Assembly (NCBI RefSeq): GCF_000430505.1
Contig: NZ_KE387154.1
Location: 424,949-488,948 of the forward strand
Direction of reading: 5' to 3'
Source of the DNA: Eisenibacter elegans DSM 3317
GTDB taxonomy: Bacteria; Bacteroidota; Bacteroidia; Cytophagales; Microscillaceae
Length of the DNA stretch: 64,000 bases
The position numbers and the translations under genes are program-made. The notes under the pieces were generated by a model that made no database searches, had not been told where the DNA came from, and saw nothing but the letters and a program-made list of their open reading frames with translations. Positions 27,701-35,865 of the stretch are shown here, piece by piece. The first letter of the stretch is position 1. Every line of letters starts with the position of its first letter.

Positions 27701-28448
27701 TTGTTCGGTATTGTCAGCTTCCCGAACAATTACCATCAACCCCATCGCACCAGTGTTGTTGAGTTATAGTGGTAACACCAATTTTTGTGAGGGGGATAGC
27801 CTCACTATCCTTGCCCGTTCTGCCGACAACAGCCTGCGTTATGTGTGGGAGGCCGAAGGCCAAAGTTTAGGAGAAGGGCCAACGGTTACGGTACGCAACC
27901 CCGGGGCATACAACGTAATTTTGCGTGCTATCAACAATTGCGGAGGCGAGAGCCGCCAAGAAATTCCCATAGTCGTAACACCAAGGGTAGCCCCAGAGCT
28001 GATTCAGTTTGGCAATCTCTTGCGCTCTAGCGAGCCGGCAGCTGCCTACCAGTGGCGCTACAACGGAGTACCTATCTTGGGAGAAAACAGTGTGGAGCTT
28101 GTGGCTACCGCCAGTGGACGCTATTCTGTAGTGCTTACTTATCCCTTTGGCTGTACGAGCATTTCGCCCGAGATTTTTGTGTCTTTGGAAGGAGAGGGAA
28201 GTGAGGTCTTGCGGGTATGGCCCAATCCCTCTACAGGGCCTTTCCAAGTCAGTCTCCTTCAGGCTGGAGATTACCGACTGCGTATCAGTGACTTACAAGG
28301 CAAGACAGTATTGGAACAAACAATGCCCCGCCTAAGTCTGAGCTTGAGCCAAGCTGCTATCAACCTGTCGCGTAGCCCTTCGGGGATTTATATCATCCAA
28401 GTATGGAACGAGGAACGACGCTGGAGCAAGCGCGTGATTATTAGGTAG
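24789..28448 (+). CDS. Giant T9SS-secreted protein with Ig-like repeats
   Basis: A 1219-residue protein. The ATG at 24789 gives a signal peptide ending near LQAQ (residue 31). The body is a chain of about a dozen Ig-like modules of 80-90 residues, each with a Cys pair and patterns such as YxWYxNG, GSYTVQ and NxCG. Three consecutive pairs of modules form a super-repeat of about 170 residues, starting at GCGTSS, GCSQSS and GCSQSS (DNA 26007, 26526 and 27033). The C-terminal 85 residues form a type A T9SS sorting domain (RVWPNPSTGPFQVSL, LRISDLQGKTVLEQ, SGIYIIQVWNEERRWSKRVI). It should be exported, cross the outer membrane by T9SS and be anchored or released as an adhesin or matrix protein; the ligand is unknown. 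Confidence 0.92.
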   Translation: MAYRRYQPSLYYLWALCCLFLGSMPFGLQAQVSVLDGSGDPYLSIPDVNSLCFGTAQVLQANYTGPATVAEYRWFKDGNTTPVFIGMTLTLNFGNPNDGGEYQVKLFDAGNNEIESSSIYFFERRAQPLITSSNGSPTIGCANPSVTLTATQTGFSAQYQWQEEIAGTWTNIGGATSQNYTTSANGRYRVRVLYLFGNPPSCTIFSEAVDVTTVTMPPPAFTVSGIDGSSFICSGGTLNLISNISPNSATSYQWYENSASPGNEVIGATDPTSFIVNTPGTYILQARNACGTQQSSITVTTGNAPASSIIQAFSIGSNTACAGSPAILRAIGPGGANPVRYDFYKDGILVRAVINKDTIHVFEGGSYRVIAKNKCGEAAISGPIVVTIITPPTEVSISSNPISPTLGCGTSSVLLTATHNGMPAGSFQTFWVELSDTGTPLGTGPTYSVNTPGSYFALIGNGAGCSPILVSTDTILINPVTMAPVEVPVIGAAPPLVCGGERVLTVSTTESGSFKWYKNGVLLTHGISRRFTATESGSYTVQTVNTCGEGPLSAAIEIYVGPVNPPTSLSIQSSPTPFIGCSQSSVVLRPQTDGTPANYFVYEWFLDGNPIGTGDSLVAVVPGDYTVRIPANACNTALLSGVYTLNPISSPPAGLVLTAPAPASCGAAILLSATATGVGVGFEWYRNDTLVLQGLTDNLLADQSGVYKVRAYNLCGFTAFSQEVSVGVSSNPTLPTTVRVQPLTPPSLGCSQSSVTLSVATDGNPPALFTYTWYQVGNPTALGTGLRLDVSNVGAYYCVVSSALCELSAFNSDTLQVVAVTTPPGNVVSISSPTNLVCGSSITISAQVVGEGLLYEWFRDGQRFALGLNPTLTTNTSGTYRLQVSNACGISALSNDLQLIISSEVLFAPSISIEGPSTTCAGGTIRLQANSTNSGTTFRWFRNDQLIQGANTATLDVTQSGRYVVEESNSSCSVLSASRTITINPIAPVLLSYSGNTNFCEGDSLTILARSADNSLRYVWEAEGQSLGEGPTVTVRNPGAYNVILRAINNCGGESRQEIPIVVTPRVAPELIQFGNLLRSSEPAAAYQWRYNGVPILGENSVELVATASGRYSVVLTYPFGCTSISPEIFVSLEGEGSEVLRVWPNPSTGPFQVSLLQAGDYRLRISDLQGKTVLEQTMPRLSLSLSQAAINLSRSPSGIYIIQVWNEERRWSKRVIIR

Positions 28449-28549
28449 AAAAGTACTGACGCTATTGTTGAGGTAGACACCAAATAAGTGGTGTGTATCT
28501 GGTAGCATAGGCTTCCAACCTGTGTGTTGGTGTTGGGTAGTACTGCCTT

Positions 28550-28571
28550 GAGGCTGTGGGGGCACAGCCTC
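28550..28571. other. Perfect 9-bp hairpin between the Ig-repeat gene and radA
   Basis: GAGGCTGTG (28550-28558), loop GGGG, CACAGCCTC (28563-28571). It is not followed by a T tract, so it is a weak terminator candidate or a small dispersed palindrome. Confidence 0.4.
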
Positions 28572-28703
28572 GGGCGGGATAGTAGTGTAGTAACAAGCAT
28601 TGTAGGCTGATAATGAGCATACTGCTGCAAGGATTTTGGTGTGAGAATGATTTTTTTGCCAAAAATTTGAGATATTGCAAAAAATATTAGCCGATTGAGC
28701 ATT

Positions 28704-30092
28704 ATGGCCAAAAAAGTCAAATCCTCTTATTTCTGCCAAAGCTGCGGACATCAATCGCCCAAGTGGCTTGGCAAATGCCCCGCCTGCGAACAGTGGAATA
28801 CCTTTGTAGAAGAAATTTTGCAACACGATACTTCGCCCGCGCAAGGGGGGTGGCGCAGCAGTAGTAGCTCTTCCCAAAAAATAGCTACCAAGCCACAAGT
28901 ACTCAAAGAAGTCCAGTTTGAAGAAGAAAGCCGCCTACAAACTCCCGACCAAGAGCTAAACCGTGTATTGGGCGGGGGGATTGTTCCCGGCTCTATGGTC
29001 TTGATAGGAGGAGAGCCGGGCATCGGAAAATCCACCTTGATGCTGCAAATAGCTCTACAGCTACAAGGCACTCGGGTATTGTATATCTCTGGTGAGGAAA
29101 GCGCCAAGCAAATCAAGATGCGTGCCGACCGTATCGCGCATAGCAACGAGGATTGTTATATCCTAACCGAAACGGCTACCCAAAACATTTTCAAACAAAT
29201 AGAGCAAGTCGAACCTCAGTTGGTCATCATCGATTCTATCCAGACCTTGCAGTCGGCCTATGTAGAATCGGCGGCGGGTAGCATCTCCCAAATCCGCGAA
29301 TGTACTGCTGAACTACTCCGCTTTGCCAAAGAGAGCGGTACACCTGTATTTCTTATCGGCCATATCACCAAAGATGGCGCGATTGCCGGCCCCAAGGTAC
29401 TGGAGCATATGGTCGATACAGTCCTTACTTTTGAGGGCGACCGCCACCTTGTTTACCGGATTTTGCGCGCCAATAAAAACCGCTTTGGCTCTACTTCAGA
29501 GCTCGGAATTTACGAGATGTTGGGCGACGGCCTGCGCGAAGTCAGCAACCCATCAGAGGTACTCATTACCCAGCGTGAAGAAGACCTCAGCGGAATTTCC
29601 ATTGGGACAACCCTAGAGGGCAACCGGCCTCTGCTGATAGAAGTACAGTCGTTGGTAAGTGTGAGCAATTACGGCCACCCACAACGCAGCAGCACAGGCT
29701 TTGATCCGCGCCGGCTCAATATGCTCTTGGCTGTGTTGGAAAAGCGTGGCGGCTTTAGGCTGGGCGCGCAAGACGTGTTTCTCAATATTACTGGAGGCAT
29801 CAAGGTCGAAGACCCGGCCATCGACCTAGCCGTTTGTGTGTCGGTGGTATCGTCTTATGAAGATATCAGCCTGCCCAATACGGCCTGTTTTGCCGGAGAG
29901 GTAGGCCTAGGCGGTGAAGTACGTGCCGTACAACGCATCGAAAATCGTATTGCCGAAGCCGAAAAACTAGGGTTTAAGGAGATTTATGTCTCTAAATATA
30001 GCCTCAAAAGCATCCCGACAGAACAGTTTCAAATCCAAATCCATCCGGTAAGCAAACTCGATGAGATTTTTGAGCGTTTATTTATACGCTAA
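28704..30092 (+). CDS. radA: DNA repair protein RadA/Sms
   Basis: A 462-residue RecA-like branch-migration helicase. The N-terminal zinc finger has Cys11, Cys14, Cys25 and Cys28 (FCQSCGH, GKCPAC). Walker A is GGEPGIGKSTL. The RadA-specific KNRFGS motif follows, and the C-terminal Lon-protease-like domain (VFLNITGGIKVEDPAIDLAV, FAGEVGLGGEVRAV) lacks proteolytic function. The ATG at 28704 is preferred to the TTG at 28695. Confidence 0.97.
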   Translation: MAKKVKSSYFCQSCGHQSPKWLGKCPACEQWNTFVEEILQHDTSPAQGGWRSSSSSSQKIATKPQVLKEVQFEEESRLQTPDQELNRVLGGGIVPGSMVLIGGEPGIGKSTLMLQIALQLQGTRVLYISGEESAKQIKMRADRIAHSNEDCYILTETATQNIFKQIEQVEPQLVIIDSIQTLQSAYVESAAGSISQIRECTAELLRFAKESGTPVFLIGHITKDGAIAGPKVLEHMVDTVLTFEGDRHLVYRILRANKNRFGSTSELGIYEMLGDGLREVSNPSEVLITQREEDLSGISIGTTLEGNRPLLIEVQSLVSVSNYGHPQRSSTGFDPRRLNMLLAVLEKRGGFRLGAQDVFLNITGGIKVEDPAIDLAVCVSVVSSYEDISLPNTACFAGEVGLGGEVRAVQRIENRIAEAEKLGFKEIYVSKYSLKSIPTEQFQIQIHPVSKLDEIFERLFIR

Positions 30093-30101
30093 GCAAAAAA
30101 A

Positions 30102-30132
30102 GAAACCAAGCTGGCAGTACCGGCTTGGTTTC
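30102..30132. terminator. Hairpin after radA
   Basis: GAAACCAAGC (30102-30111) pairs with GCTTGGTTTC (30123-30132). An A7 tract precedes it, so it is a canonical terminator only on the minus strand. On the plus strand it is a stable 3' stem just after the radA stop. Confidence 0.5.
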
Positions 30133-30239
30133 ACTCTCTGTCGCATAGGAACGAAAATGAATACCATCATCTCGCACTATAGTATTAAGCACACATACAG
30201 TATGCAAACCAAAGGTAAGGCAAGCCGATACAGAATAAA

Positions 30240-30253
30240 ATGACAAATGTCAT
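30240..30253. promoter_or_regulatory. Inverted repeat ATGACA-AA-TGTCAT upstream of lipB
   Basis: This perfect 14-base dyad has the TGAC-N4-GTCA layout seen in operators of Crp/Fnr-family regulators. It lies about 95 bases upstream of lipB in a gene-free gap. Operator function is inference only. Confidence 0.3.
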
Positions 30254-30348
30254 AACACCAAATAATACTGAGTGTTGGCCTTTATGTGTATTATCAATCA
30301 GCAGGCAAGTTGTATCACCTTTATCCATTGCCCTAGCCCATACTTCCC

Positions 30349-31041
30349 ATGATATACTTACAAACTCTCCGCCCTATTGCTTATGCAGCCGCCTTGGCGC
30401 ACCAAACACAGCTTTTTGAAGCCAAAATAGCGGCTCACCAAAACGGCCAAGATTTCCCCCACTATTTACTTTGCTGCGAACACCCTCCTACCTATACCTT
30501 GGGCAAAAACGGCAAGAGCGATAACCTCCTCCTATCGCCCGAATACTTGGCACAACAAGGCGCCGCGCTTTTTCACATCGACCGTGGCGGCGACATTACT
30601 TACCACGGCCCCGGCCAATTGACCGGATACCCTATTTGGCACTTGCCAAGCTTGGGGCTTGGGGTAAGGGCTTATGTAACCTTGTTGGAAGATTGCCTGA
30701 TTGATTTACTAAAAAACTATGGCATTGAAGCTGACAGACTGGCCAATGCGCCGGGGGTATGGGTAGCCCAAAGCCGTAAGATAGCTGCCATTGGTATCCG
30801 TTGTAGTAGAGGGGTTACGATGCACGGTTTTGCGCTCAACATCAATACCGATTTGCGCTACTTTGGCTATATCAACCCCTGTGGTTTTACTGACAAGGGC
30901 GTAACTTCTATCGCCCAAGAGCTAGGACACCCGGTAGATTTTGCGGCCTGCCAAGAGCAACTCGTAGCTTTGATGGCTGAGAGGGTAGCGCAGAAGATGG
31001 TAATACAAGTGCTGCCTGAACACCAAGTCTCAATCAAATAA
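30349..31041 (+). CDS. lipB: Octanoyl-[ACP]:protein N-octanoyltransferase
   Basis: A 230-residue LipB of normal length that moves octanoate from ACP to lipoyl domains, the first step of lipoate synthesis. RGGDITYHGPGQLTGYPI, CSRGVTMHGFALNIN and INPCGFTDKGVTSIAQEL are signatures. The last contains the catalytic Cys178 and Lys183. lipA is not in the window. Confidence 0.96.
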   Translation: MIYLQTLRPIAYAAALAHQTQLFEAKIAAHQNGQDFPHYLLCCEHPPTYTLGKNGKSDNLLLSPEYLAQQGAALFHIDRGGDITYHGPGQLTGYPIWHLPSLGLGVRAYVTLLEDCLIDLLKNYGIEADRLANAPGVWVAQSRKIAAIGIRCSRGVTMHGFALNINTDLRYFGYINPCGFTDKGVTSIAQELGHPVDFAACQEQLVALMAERVAQKMVIQVLPEHQVSIK

Positions 31042-31043
31042 CC

Positions 31044-34000
31044 TTACACACGTTCGTGAGCTATTTTCTGGTGTAGCTCGGCCAAAATCTGCTCACATAT
31101 TCGGCCTACAAAGCTGATAGAGCGCTTGAGTTGGGCTTCGTCAGCACTGATTTTGAGCAAATTTACGCCTTCGCGTAGCGCTTGAATGAGTGGACTAATG
31201 CCAAAAAAGCCGCTAGAGCCTTCTTGGTTGTGTAGCCAATCGCGTAGCCGATCTTGGTCGCGGTTGAGCAACATCTCGCCATAGGCTTGCTTGAGGGTTC
31301 TGATTTCTTGGATGAACATCTCTATCACCTGCCGTTTTTGTTGGGTATCGCCTTGAAAAATCTCGTCTATGTCCTGAAAATCGACAATATTGCTGGGCAA
31401 TACTTCGGCCAGTTGTTGTTGGTTGACGCGGGTGAGGTATTTGATGAGCTTCTCATAAAGCTCGTTGGGGTTGAAGGGCTTGGTGATATAGTCCGTAACC
31501 CCAGCCACAAAGGCGCGGTCTTTTTCTTCGTGTAAGGCAGAGGCAGTCAGCGCAATGATAGGGGTTTTTTGATAATTAGGCAGCATACGCAACTGCTGGG
31601 TGGCCTCATACCCATCCATTACGGGCATAAGCAAGTCCATCAAGATGAGATCATAATTGCGTCGTTGTGCTTTTTCAAGCGCATCCAGCCCATCCATTGC
31701 AAAATCGGGCTCTATACCCCATTGTTTTAGAAATTTGGTAGCGACCATCCGATTGATGTCCCTGTCTTCGACCAAGAGTAGGGCAACGCTTTTGAGGGCT
31801 TGTGTAGCGGCGGGCATTTGTATACCAGGCAGACTGACTACTTTTTCGAGCTTGCTCTTGCGGAATACCAAACTGAAGGAAAAGCAAGAGCCTCTGTCTA
31901 CTTCACTGACTACTTGTATGCGGCTGTTTTGTAGCTCTACTAGGCGCTTGCTGATGGCCAAGCCGAGACCAGTGCCGCCATAGCGGCGGGTAGTGTCTGT
32001 GCTGACTTGCATAAAAGCTTCGAAGATGCTCTCTAGTTTGTCTTCAGGAATACCAATACCGGTGTCTTCTACCGAGAAATTAATCTGTACCTCTTCCTTG
32101 TCCTCTGCGTCGAGGCGGAGCTTTACTGTTACAGAGCCATTATCGGTAAATTTAATGGCGTTGTTGATGAGGTTACTCAATACTTGGGTAAGGCGTACTG
32201 GGTCGCCTACGACAATATCAGGGATTTGCGCACTGATGAACAACTCTAGGTCAATCCCTTTTTCGATGGCTTTGTAGGAGAAAGACTGTTCGATATTGCT
32301 CAGCAAGTCTTTGATATGAAAATCGACCGCCTCAAACTCAATTTTACCGGCTTCTATTTTGTTGAAGTCCAGGATGTCGTTGATGAGGGTCATAAGACTT
32401 TGTGCCGAAAACTTGAGGGTGTTGAGTGTGCCGACTTGTTCGGGCTTGGGCGACTCTTGTAGCAGCAGGTGGGTCATCCCAATCACGGCATTCATAGGGG
32501 TACGAATTTCGTGGGTCATCGTAGAGAGAAACTGTTCCTTGGCTCGCGCTGTAGACTCGGCGCGTACCTTGGCCTTGATAAGCTCCATTTCTTTGAGCTT
32601 ACTCTCCGTAATGTCTTGTACGGAGCCATAAACCTTCTGTACACGCCCTTCATTATTGAGCAAGCAGCTACCCCGCAGCCTTACATATACCGCCCCTCGG
32701 CCTGCTACGTGGCAGCGGTAGGTAAAGGAAAATTCTTCGCCGGTAGTTAATATTCTGTTGACGTAGTCTTCGACTTGTTTACGTTCTTTGGGGGCTACAA
32801 ATTTCAACAGCTCTTGTGGGGCCTGTTGATAGGCTTGCCGGCTTTCATTGGTATGAATGGCCAAGATACTGAAACATTCTTCGGAGATAAAGGCCTCGTT
32901 GAGGTGGAGATCATACTCCCAACTACCGATTTGTGAAATCTCCTGTGCTTGTTTGAGCTTGCGTTCACTTTCATAGAGGCGTATTTCGGCCGTTTTTTTG
33001 TCGGTTACATCCCGCCCAACGCCCAATAGGTGAGTGATGTCCTGAGCCGCGTTGCGCTGAAAGGGTGTAAAAATGGTATCTAGCCACCGTACCTGCCCTG
33101 TTTTGTTGTAGATACGACAAGTAACTTCGCGGCTGTGGCAAGTACCGCTTTGGATTTCTTGTAGCGCTTGTAGCATCAACGGCGCATCTTCAGGGTGTAG
33201 AAAGGTTTTGATAAACCCCGTACCCATCTGGTTTAGTTCATCAAGGCTGTAGCCCGTGATAGGGTCGCTTGTTTTGTTGGCATAGGCATATTGATGTGAG
33301 CGGATATCATAAATATAGATAAAATCAGGCACAGCCTGCGCCATCCCTTCCAAAAATTTTTGGCTTGCTGCCAGTTGGTGCTGGATGCTTTTGTATTCTG
33401 TAATATCTCGGGAAGCTGCCTGGACATAGTGTTTGCCTGATTGTGCATCATACATCAGATAGGCCTGTGTGTCAAACCAACGCCAGTTGCCATGTTTGTG
33501 TCTAATTTTGTACTGAAAACGCACCACTGGCGAGCGTTGTAGCCCGGGGTTAGCGTTTTGAGAGAGATTTTGGGCTTGTTGTCGGAGTAGAGAAAAAATT
33601 CGTGGTTTGAAATCGGGATGGATAATCGAAAAAATGGAGAGTTGCATAAAGCGCGCCTCTTCGTAGCCCAACAAGCTGTATACCGAGGGCGACACATAAC
33701 AAAGCTGCCCGTCTTCATCGTGTACCGAAATCATATCGCGGGTATAGGGTAGCAACCAAGCTTGTTGGGGTAGGTGTGTTAGGGAGGATATAGGCGGCAT
33801 CGTGTTTTCGGGCAAGCTCCTAAACATCCAGAGGTACCTGTCGGTGTCCATTAGTTCGAGCTGTACACAAAGCCCTTGGGCAGGCAATAGCAAACTCGAT
33901 ACTTCGGCCAAGGGTGTTTCTGCCGGGGGTAGCAATAAGCCTAAGGAGGGGTCGATGGAGGCGATAGTTTGTCCTGAAAGAGAGAGGGGCAAGGTCGCAA

Positions 34001-34178
34001 ACAGCTCTTGGAGCCGAGCGCTCGTATGTATAATAACCCCTGACAAATCGGTGATGACCCAGCTCACCGGCGCTTGGGGGGGAGTAGAAGAAGCAGCACT
34101 CAACATAGCTAAAAGCATTGGTACATATCTGTGTGGTTTAGCAATAACACGGATAAGTTGGCATAGCAACCATATCAT
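31044..34178 (-). CDS. Hybrid sensor histidine kinase with PAS, REC and Hpt domains
   Basis: A 1044-residue signalling protein without clear membrane helices. The order is a PAS-like N-terminus (VSWVITDLSGVIIHTS), three further PAS/PAC units (about 145-270, 280-395 and 405-530), and HisKA with FLSTMTHEIRTPMN (about 550). HATPase has NAIKFTDNG and GTGLGLAISKRLVEL. A receiver follows (LILMDLLMPVMDGYEA, about 800-920), then a C-terminal Hpt-like domain (WLHNQEGSSGFFG). It could therefore run a full His-Asp-His relay. Internal starts such as MLLAMLSAAS (34118) are possible. It is followed on the other strand by lipB with 2 bases between stops, and preceded by a stand-alone response regulator. The signal is unknown. 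Confidence 0.93.
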   Translation of the reverse strand: MIWLLCQLIRVIAKPHRYVPMLLAMLSAASSTPPQAPVSWVITDLSGVIIHTSARLQELFATLPLSLSGQTIASIDPSLGLLLPPAETPLAEVSSLLLPAQGLCVQLELMDTDRYLWMFRSLPENTMPPISSLTHLPQQAWLLPYTRDMISVHDEDGQLCYVSPSVYSLLGYEEARFMQLSIFSIIHPDFKPRIFSLLRQQAQNLSQNANPGLQRSPVVRFQYKIRHKHGNWRWFDTQAYLMYDAQSGKHYVQAASRDITEYKSIQHQLAASQKFLEGMAQAVPDFIYIYDIRSHQYAYANKTSDPITGYSLDELNQMGTGFIKTFLHPEDAPLMLQALQEIQSGTCHSREVTCRIYNKTGQVRWLDTIFTPFQRNAAQDITHLLGVGRDVTDKKTAEIRLYESERKLKQAQEISQIGSWEYDLHLNEAFISEECFSILAIHTNESRQAYQQAPQELLKFVAPKERKQVEDYVNRILTTGEEFSFTYRCHVAGRGAVYVRLRGSCLLNNEGRVQKVYGSVQDITESKLKEMELIKAKVRAESTARAKEQFLSTMTHEIRTPMNAVIGMTHLLLQESPKPEQVGTLNTLKFSAQSLMTLINDILDFNKIEAGKIEFEAVDFHIKDLLSNIEQSFSYKAIEKGIDLELFISAQIPDIVVGDPVRLTQVLSNLINNAIKFTDNGSVTVKLRLDAEDKEEVQINFSVEDTGIGIPEDKLESIFEAFMQVSTDTTRRYGGTGLGLAISKRLVELQNSRIQVVSEVDRGSCFSFSLVFRKSKLEKVVSLPGIQMPAATQALKSVALLLVEDRDINRMVATKFLKQWGIEPDFAMDGLDALEKAQRRNYDLILMDLLMPVMDGYEATQQLRMLPNYQKTPIIALTASALHEEKDRAFVAGVTDYITKPFNPNELYEKLIKYLTRVNQQQLAEVLPSNIVDFQDIDEIFQGDTQQKRQVIEMFIQEIRTLKQAYGEMLLNRDQDRLRDWLHNQEGSSGFFGISPLIQALREGVNLLKISADEAQLKRSISFVGRICEQILAELHQKIAHERV

Positions 34179-34219
34179 GTTATTCTAGCAAGTTACACAA
34201 AAATGTAGCAAATAAAAAA

Positions 34220-34250
34220 AGGCAGCGGCGGACAAAAACACCGGCTGCCT
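34220..34250 (-). terminator. Terminator between response regulator and hybrid kinase
   Basis: AGGCAGC at 34220-34226 pairs with GCTGCCT at 34244-34250. On the minus strand a T7 tract follows the stem. It ends the response-regulator transcript about 40 bases before the kinase start. Confidence 0.65.
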
Positions 34251-34286
34251 GTTACACAAACCTAGTTTATCACGATGCTATGTAGC

Positions 34287-34832
34287 CTAAAACAATGCCT
34301 GATGTGTGTGCTGAGTAGTAGCTAAGGCCACTTTTACTGTAGCAATCAGGTTTGATACATTGAGGGGTTTGCGTACTAGGCCATTGAGCTGGAGCTGAGC
34401 CAGCTCTGACGATGGTACGGTGCCAAAGTTACTGCTCATCATCACAATCGGCATCTGCTGGTAAACTGACTGATGGCGCAGAGAACGAGCCAAGTCTATA
34501 CCTGAAATACCGGACATGCGGATGTCTGTCAGTAGCAATTGCGAAAACGCACTTCTGTCCTCCAAAGGCTGACCAAAGTACTGCAAGGCTTCTTCACCAC
34601 TTTTCAAAGACAACACCTCATAACCCGCTTTCTGAAGTACATATCCAGCTATAGCACGCACACTGTCCGCATCGTCTACGACAATGATGCGGGGTTTGGT
34701 GAGGTGAACCAAGAGGGGGCTAATTGAGTGTGATGTATTGGGTGTCAAGGGGTTTTTTGGATTATTGTGTTGTGGTTTGGTGAAACACATCAAGGCAAAA
34801 TCACCAAAATCTAATAAATGCTCAATGCTCAT
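34287..34832 (-). CDS. Single-domain response regulator (CheY-like receiver)
   Basis: A 181-residue protein. An unusual N-terminal extension of about 48 residues precedes a receiver domain: RIIVVDDADSVRAIAGYVL (acidic pair), LLLTDIRMSGISG (phospho-acceptor Asp), IVMMSSN (switch Ser/Thr) and GLVRKPLN (conserved Lys). There is no output domain, so it probably relays phosphate or binds a partner. It lies immediately upstream of the hybrid kinase but is separated from it by a terminator. An internal start closer to residue 40 cannot be excluded. Confidence 0.85.
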   Translation of the reverse strand: MSIEHLLDFGDFALMCFTKPQHNNPKNPLTPNTSHSISPLLVHLTKPRIIVVDDADSVRAIAGYVLQKAGYEVLSLKSGEEALQYFGQPLEDRSAFSQLLLTDIRMSGISGIDLARSLRHQSVYQQMPIVMMSSNFGTVPSSELAQLQLNGLVRKPLNVSNLIATVKVALATTQHTHQALF

Positions 34833-35159
34833 GACAAAATTAGCTTTTCATTGGCGCTATAACAATCAAGTAAAGTCCTCAATTTGATATAGTTTTTGCC
34901 TGATAAATACTCAGGTATTTACCCTAGAAACATACCGCTTAGCGCTGCTCCGGCAAAAATGCTACTATAGAGTGTAATTTAACGGAGTAAGATTGATTTT
35001 TTTGGATGATAGTTGTACCTTGTTTTGGATTTCATACCAAGACTGACTTGATTTGAGGGCTCACGGAATTTGATTTTCTTGATACTCAAGGATTTTCAGT
35101 GGATATATTTCTTCAACCAATTTTGATTGAGTATAACACACACATCAACTTATCACTTT
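34833..35159. other. Intergenic region with repeat copy B
   Basis: 327 bases between the divergent response regulator and DinB-like gene. No gene is visible. The right half (about 35038-35135) is the second copy of the intergenic repeat also found at 23672-23756. Confidence 0.5.
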
Positions 35160-35735
35160 ATGGCTAGGCAGTGGAAAAATGATTTTTTGGCCGAATTGCA
35201 TGCCGCATATGAGGCAGTTTATGTGGCTTATGAACAACAAACACAACATCTAGATGAGCGGCAACTCAACTGGAAACCTAACGCCGACAAATGGAGTGTC
35301 GCCGAGTGTCTGCAACACCTTATCATTACTGCTGAAGGATACTTGCCCCAAGTGGCAAAACAGCTCGATGATGCTAACTTGCGCAGAGTAAAGGGCAAAG
35401 AGGGATATCAAACCACGTTTTTTGGGAAAATTTTCCTAGGTTTTCTCGACCCCGAATCGGCTCGAAAGCTCTCCGCTCCCAAAATGTTCAAGCCAGAGGC
35501 CTCACAATACGACCGCCAGATTGTAACCCAACATCTGGCCCTGCTTCGAAAGATAATGGATTGCCTCAAAGAGGCAGATGGCTACATACTCAACCGGCTG
35601 ATTATCAAATCACCGGCAGCTTGGTTTATCCGATTCAATATGGGGGATTATTTCAAAATAGAATTATTGCATCACCAACGGCATCTCATTCAAATCAAAA
35701 AAACCATAGCGTTAGAGGAATTCCCGAAAGCTTGA
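35160..35735 (+). CDS. DinB-family protein
   Basis: A 191-residue protein with the DinB_2 four-helix-bundle pattern: LDERQLNWKPNADKWSVAECLQHLIITAEGYLP carries the NADKWS and CLQHL motifs, followed by helices with HLALLRKIM and a C-terminal HHQRHLIQIKK. The histidines fit the metal triad of DinB-like thiol-dependent hydrolases or transferases. The precise substrate is unknown. The ATG at 35160 is preferred; the frame also opens at a TTG at 35127 inside the intergenic repeat. Confidence 0.82.
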   Translation: MARQWKNDFLAELHAAYEAVYVAYEQQTQHLDERQLNWKPNADKWSVAECLQHLIITAEGYLPQVAKQLDDANLRRVKGKEGYQTTFFGKIFLGFLDPESARKLSAPKMFKPEASQYDRQIVTQHLALLRKIMDCLKEADGYILNRLIIKSPAAWFIRFNMGDYFKIELLHHQRHLIQIKKTIALEEFPKA

Positions 35736-35865
35736 ACATTGGTTTACATCCAATTAAAATACAGTGCAATCTGCTGATAATCAGATGAATAATGGTATGA
35801 CCCAGTACTAAGGAGTGGGGATACTGCTAAGTGTTTGAGAACAGTATCTGACGACAAAAAACGAT

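Noticed and set aside
31044..34178. Possible defence or retron-like function for the large minus-strand protein
   Set aside because: Its PAS, HisKA, HATPase, REC and Hpt motifs are complete and identify a hybrid histidine kinase; no reverse transcriptase or effector is near.
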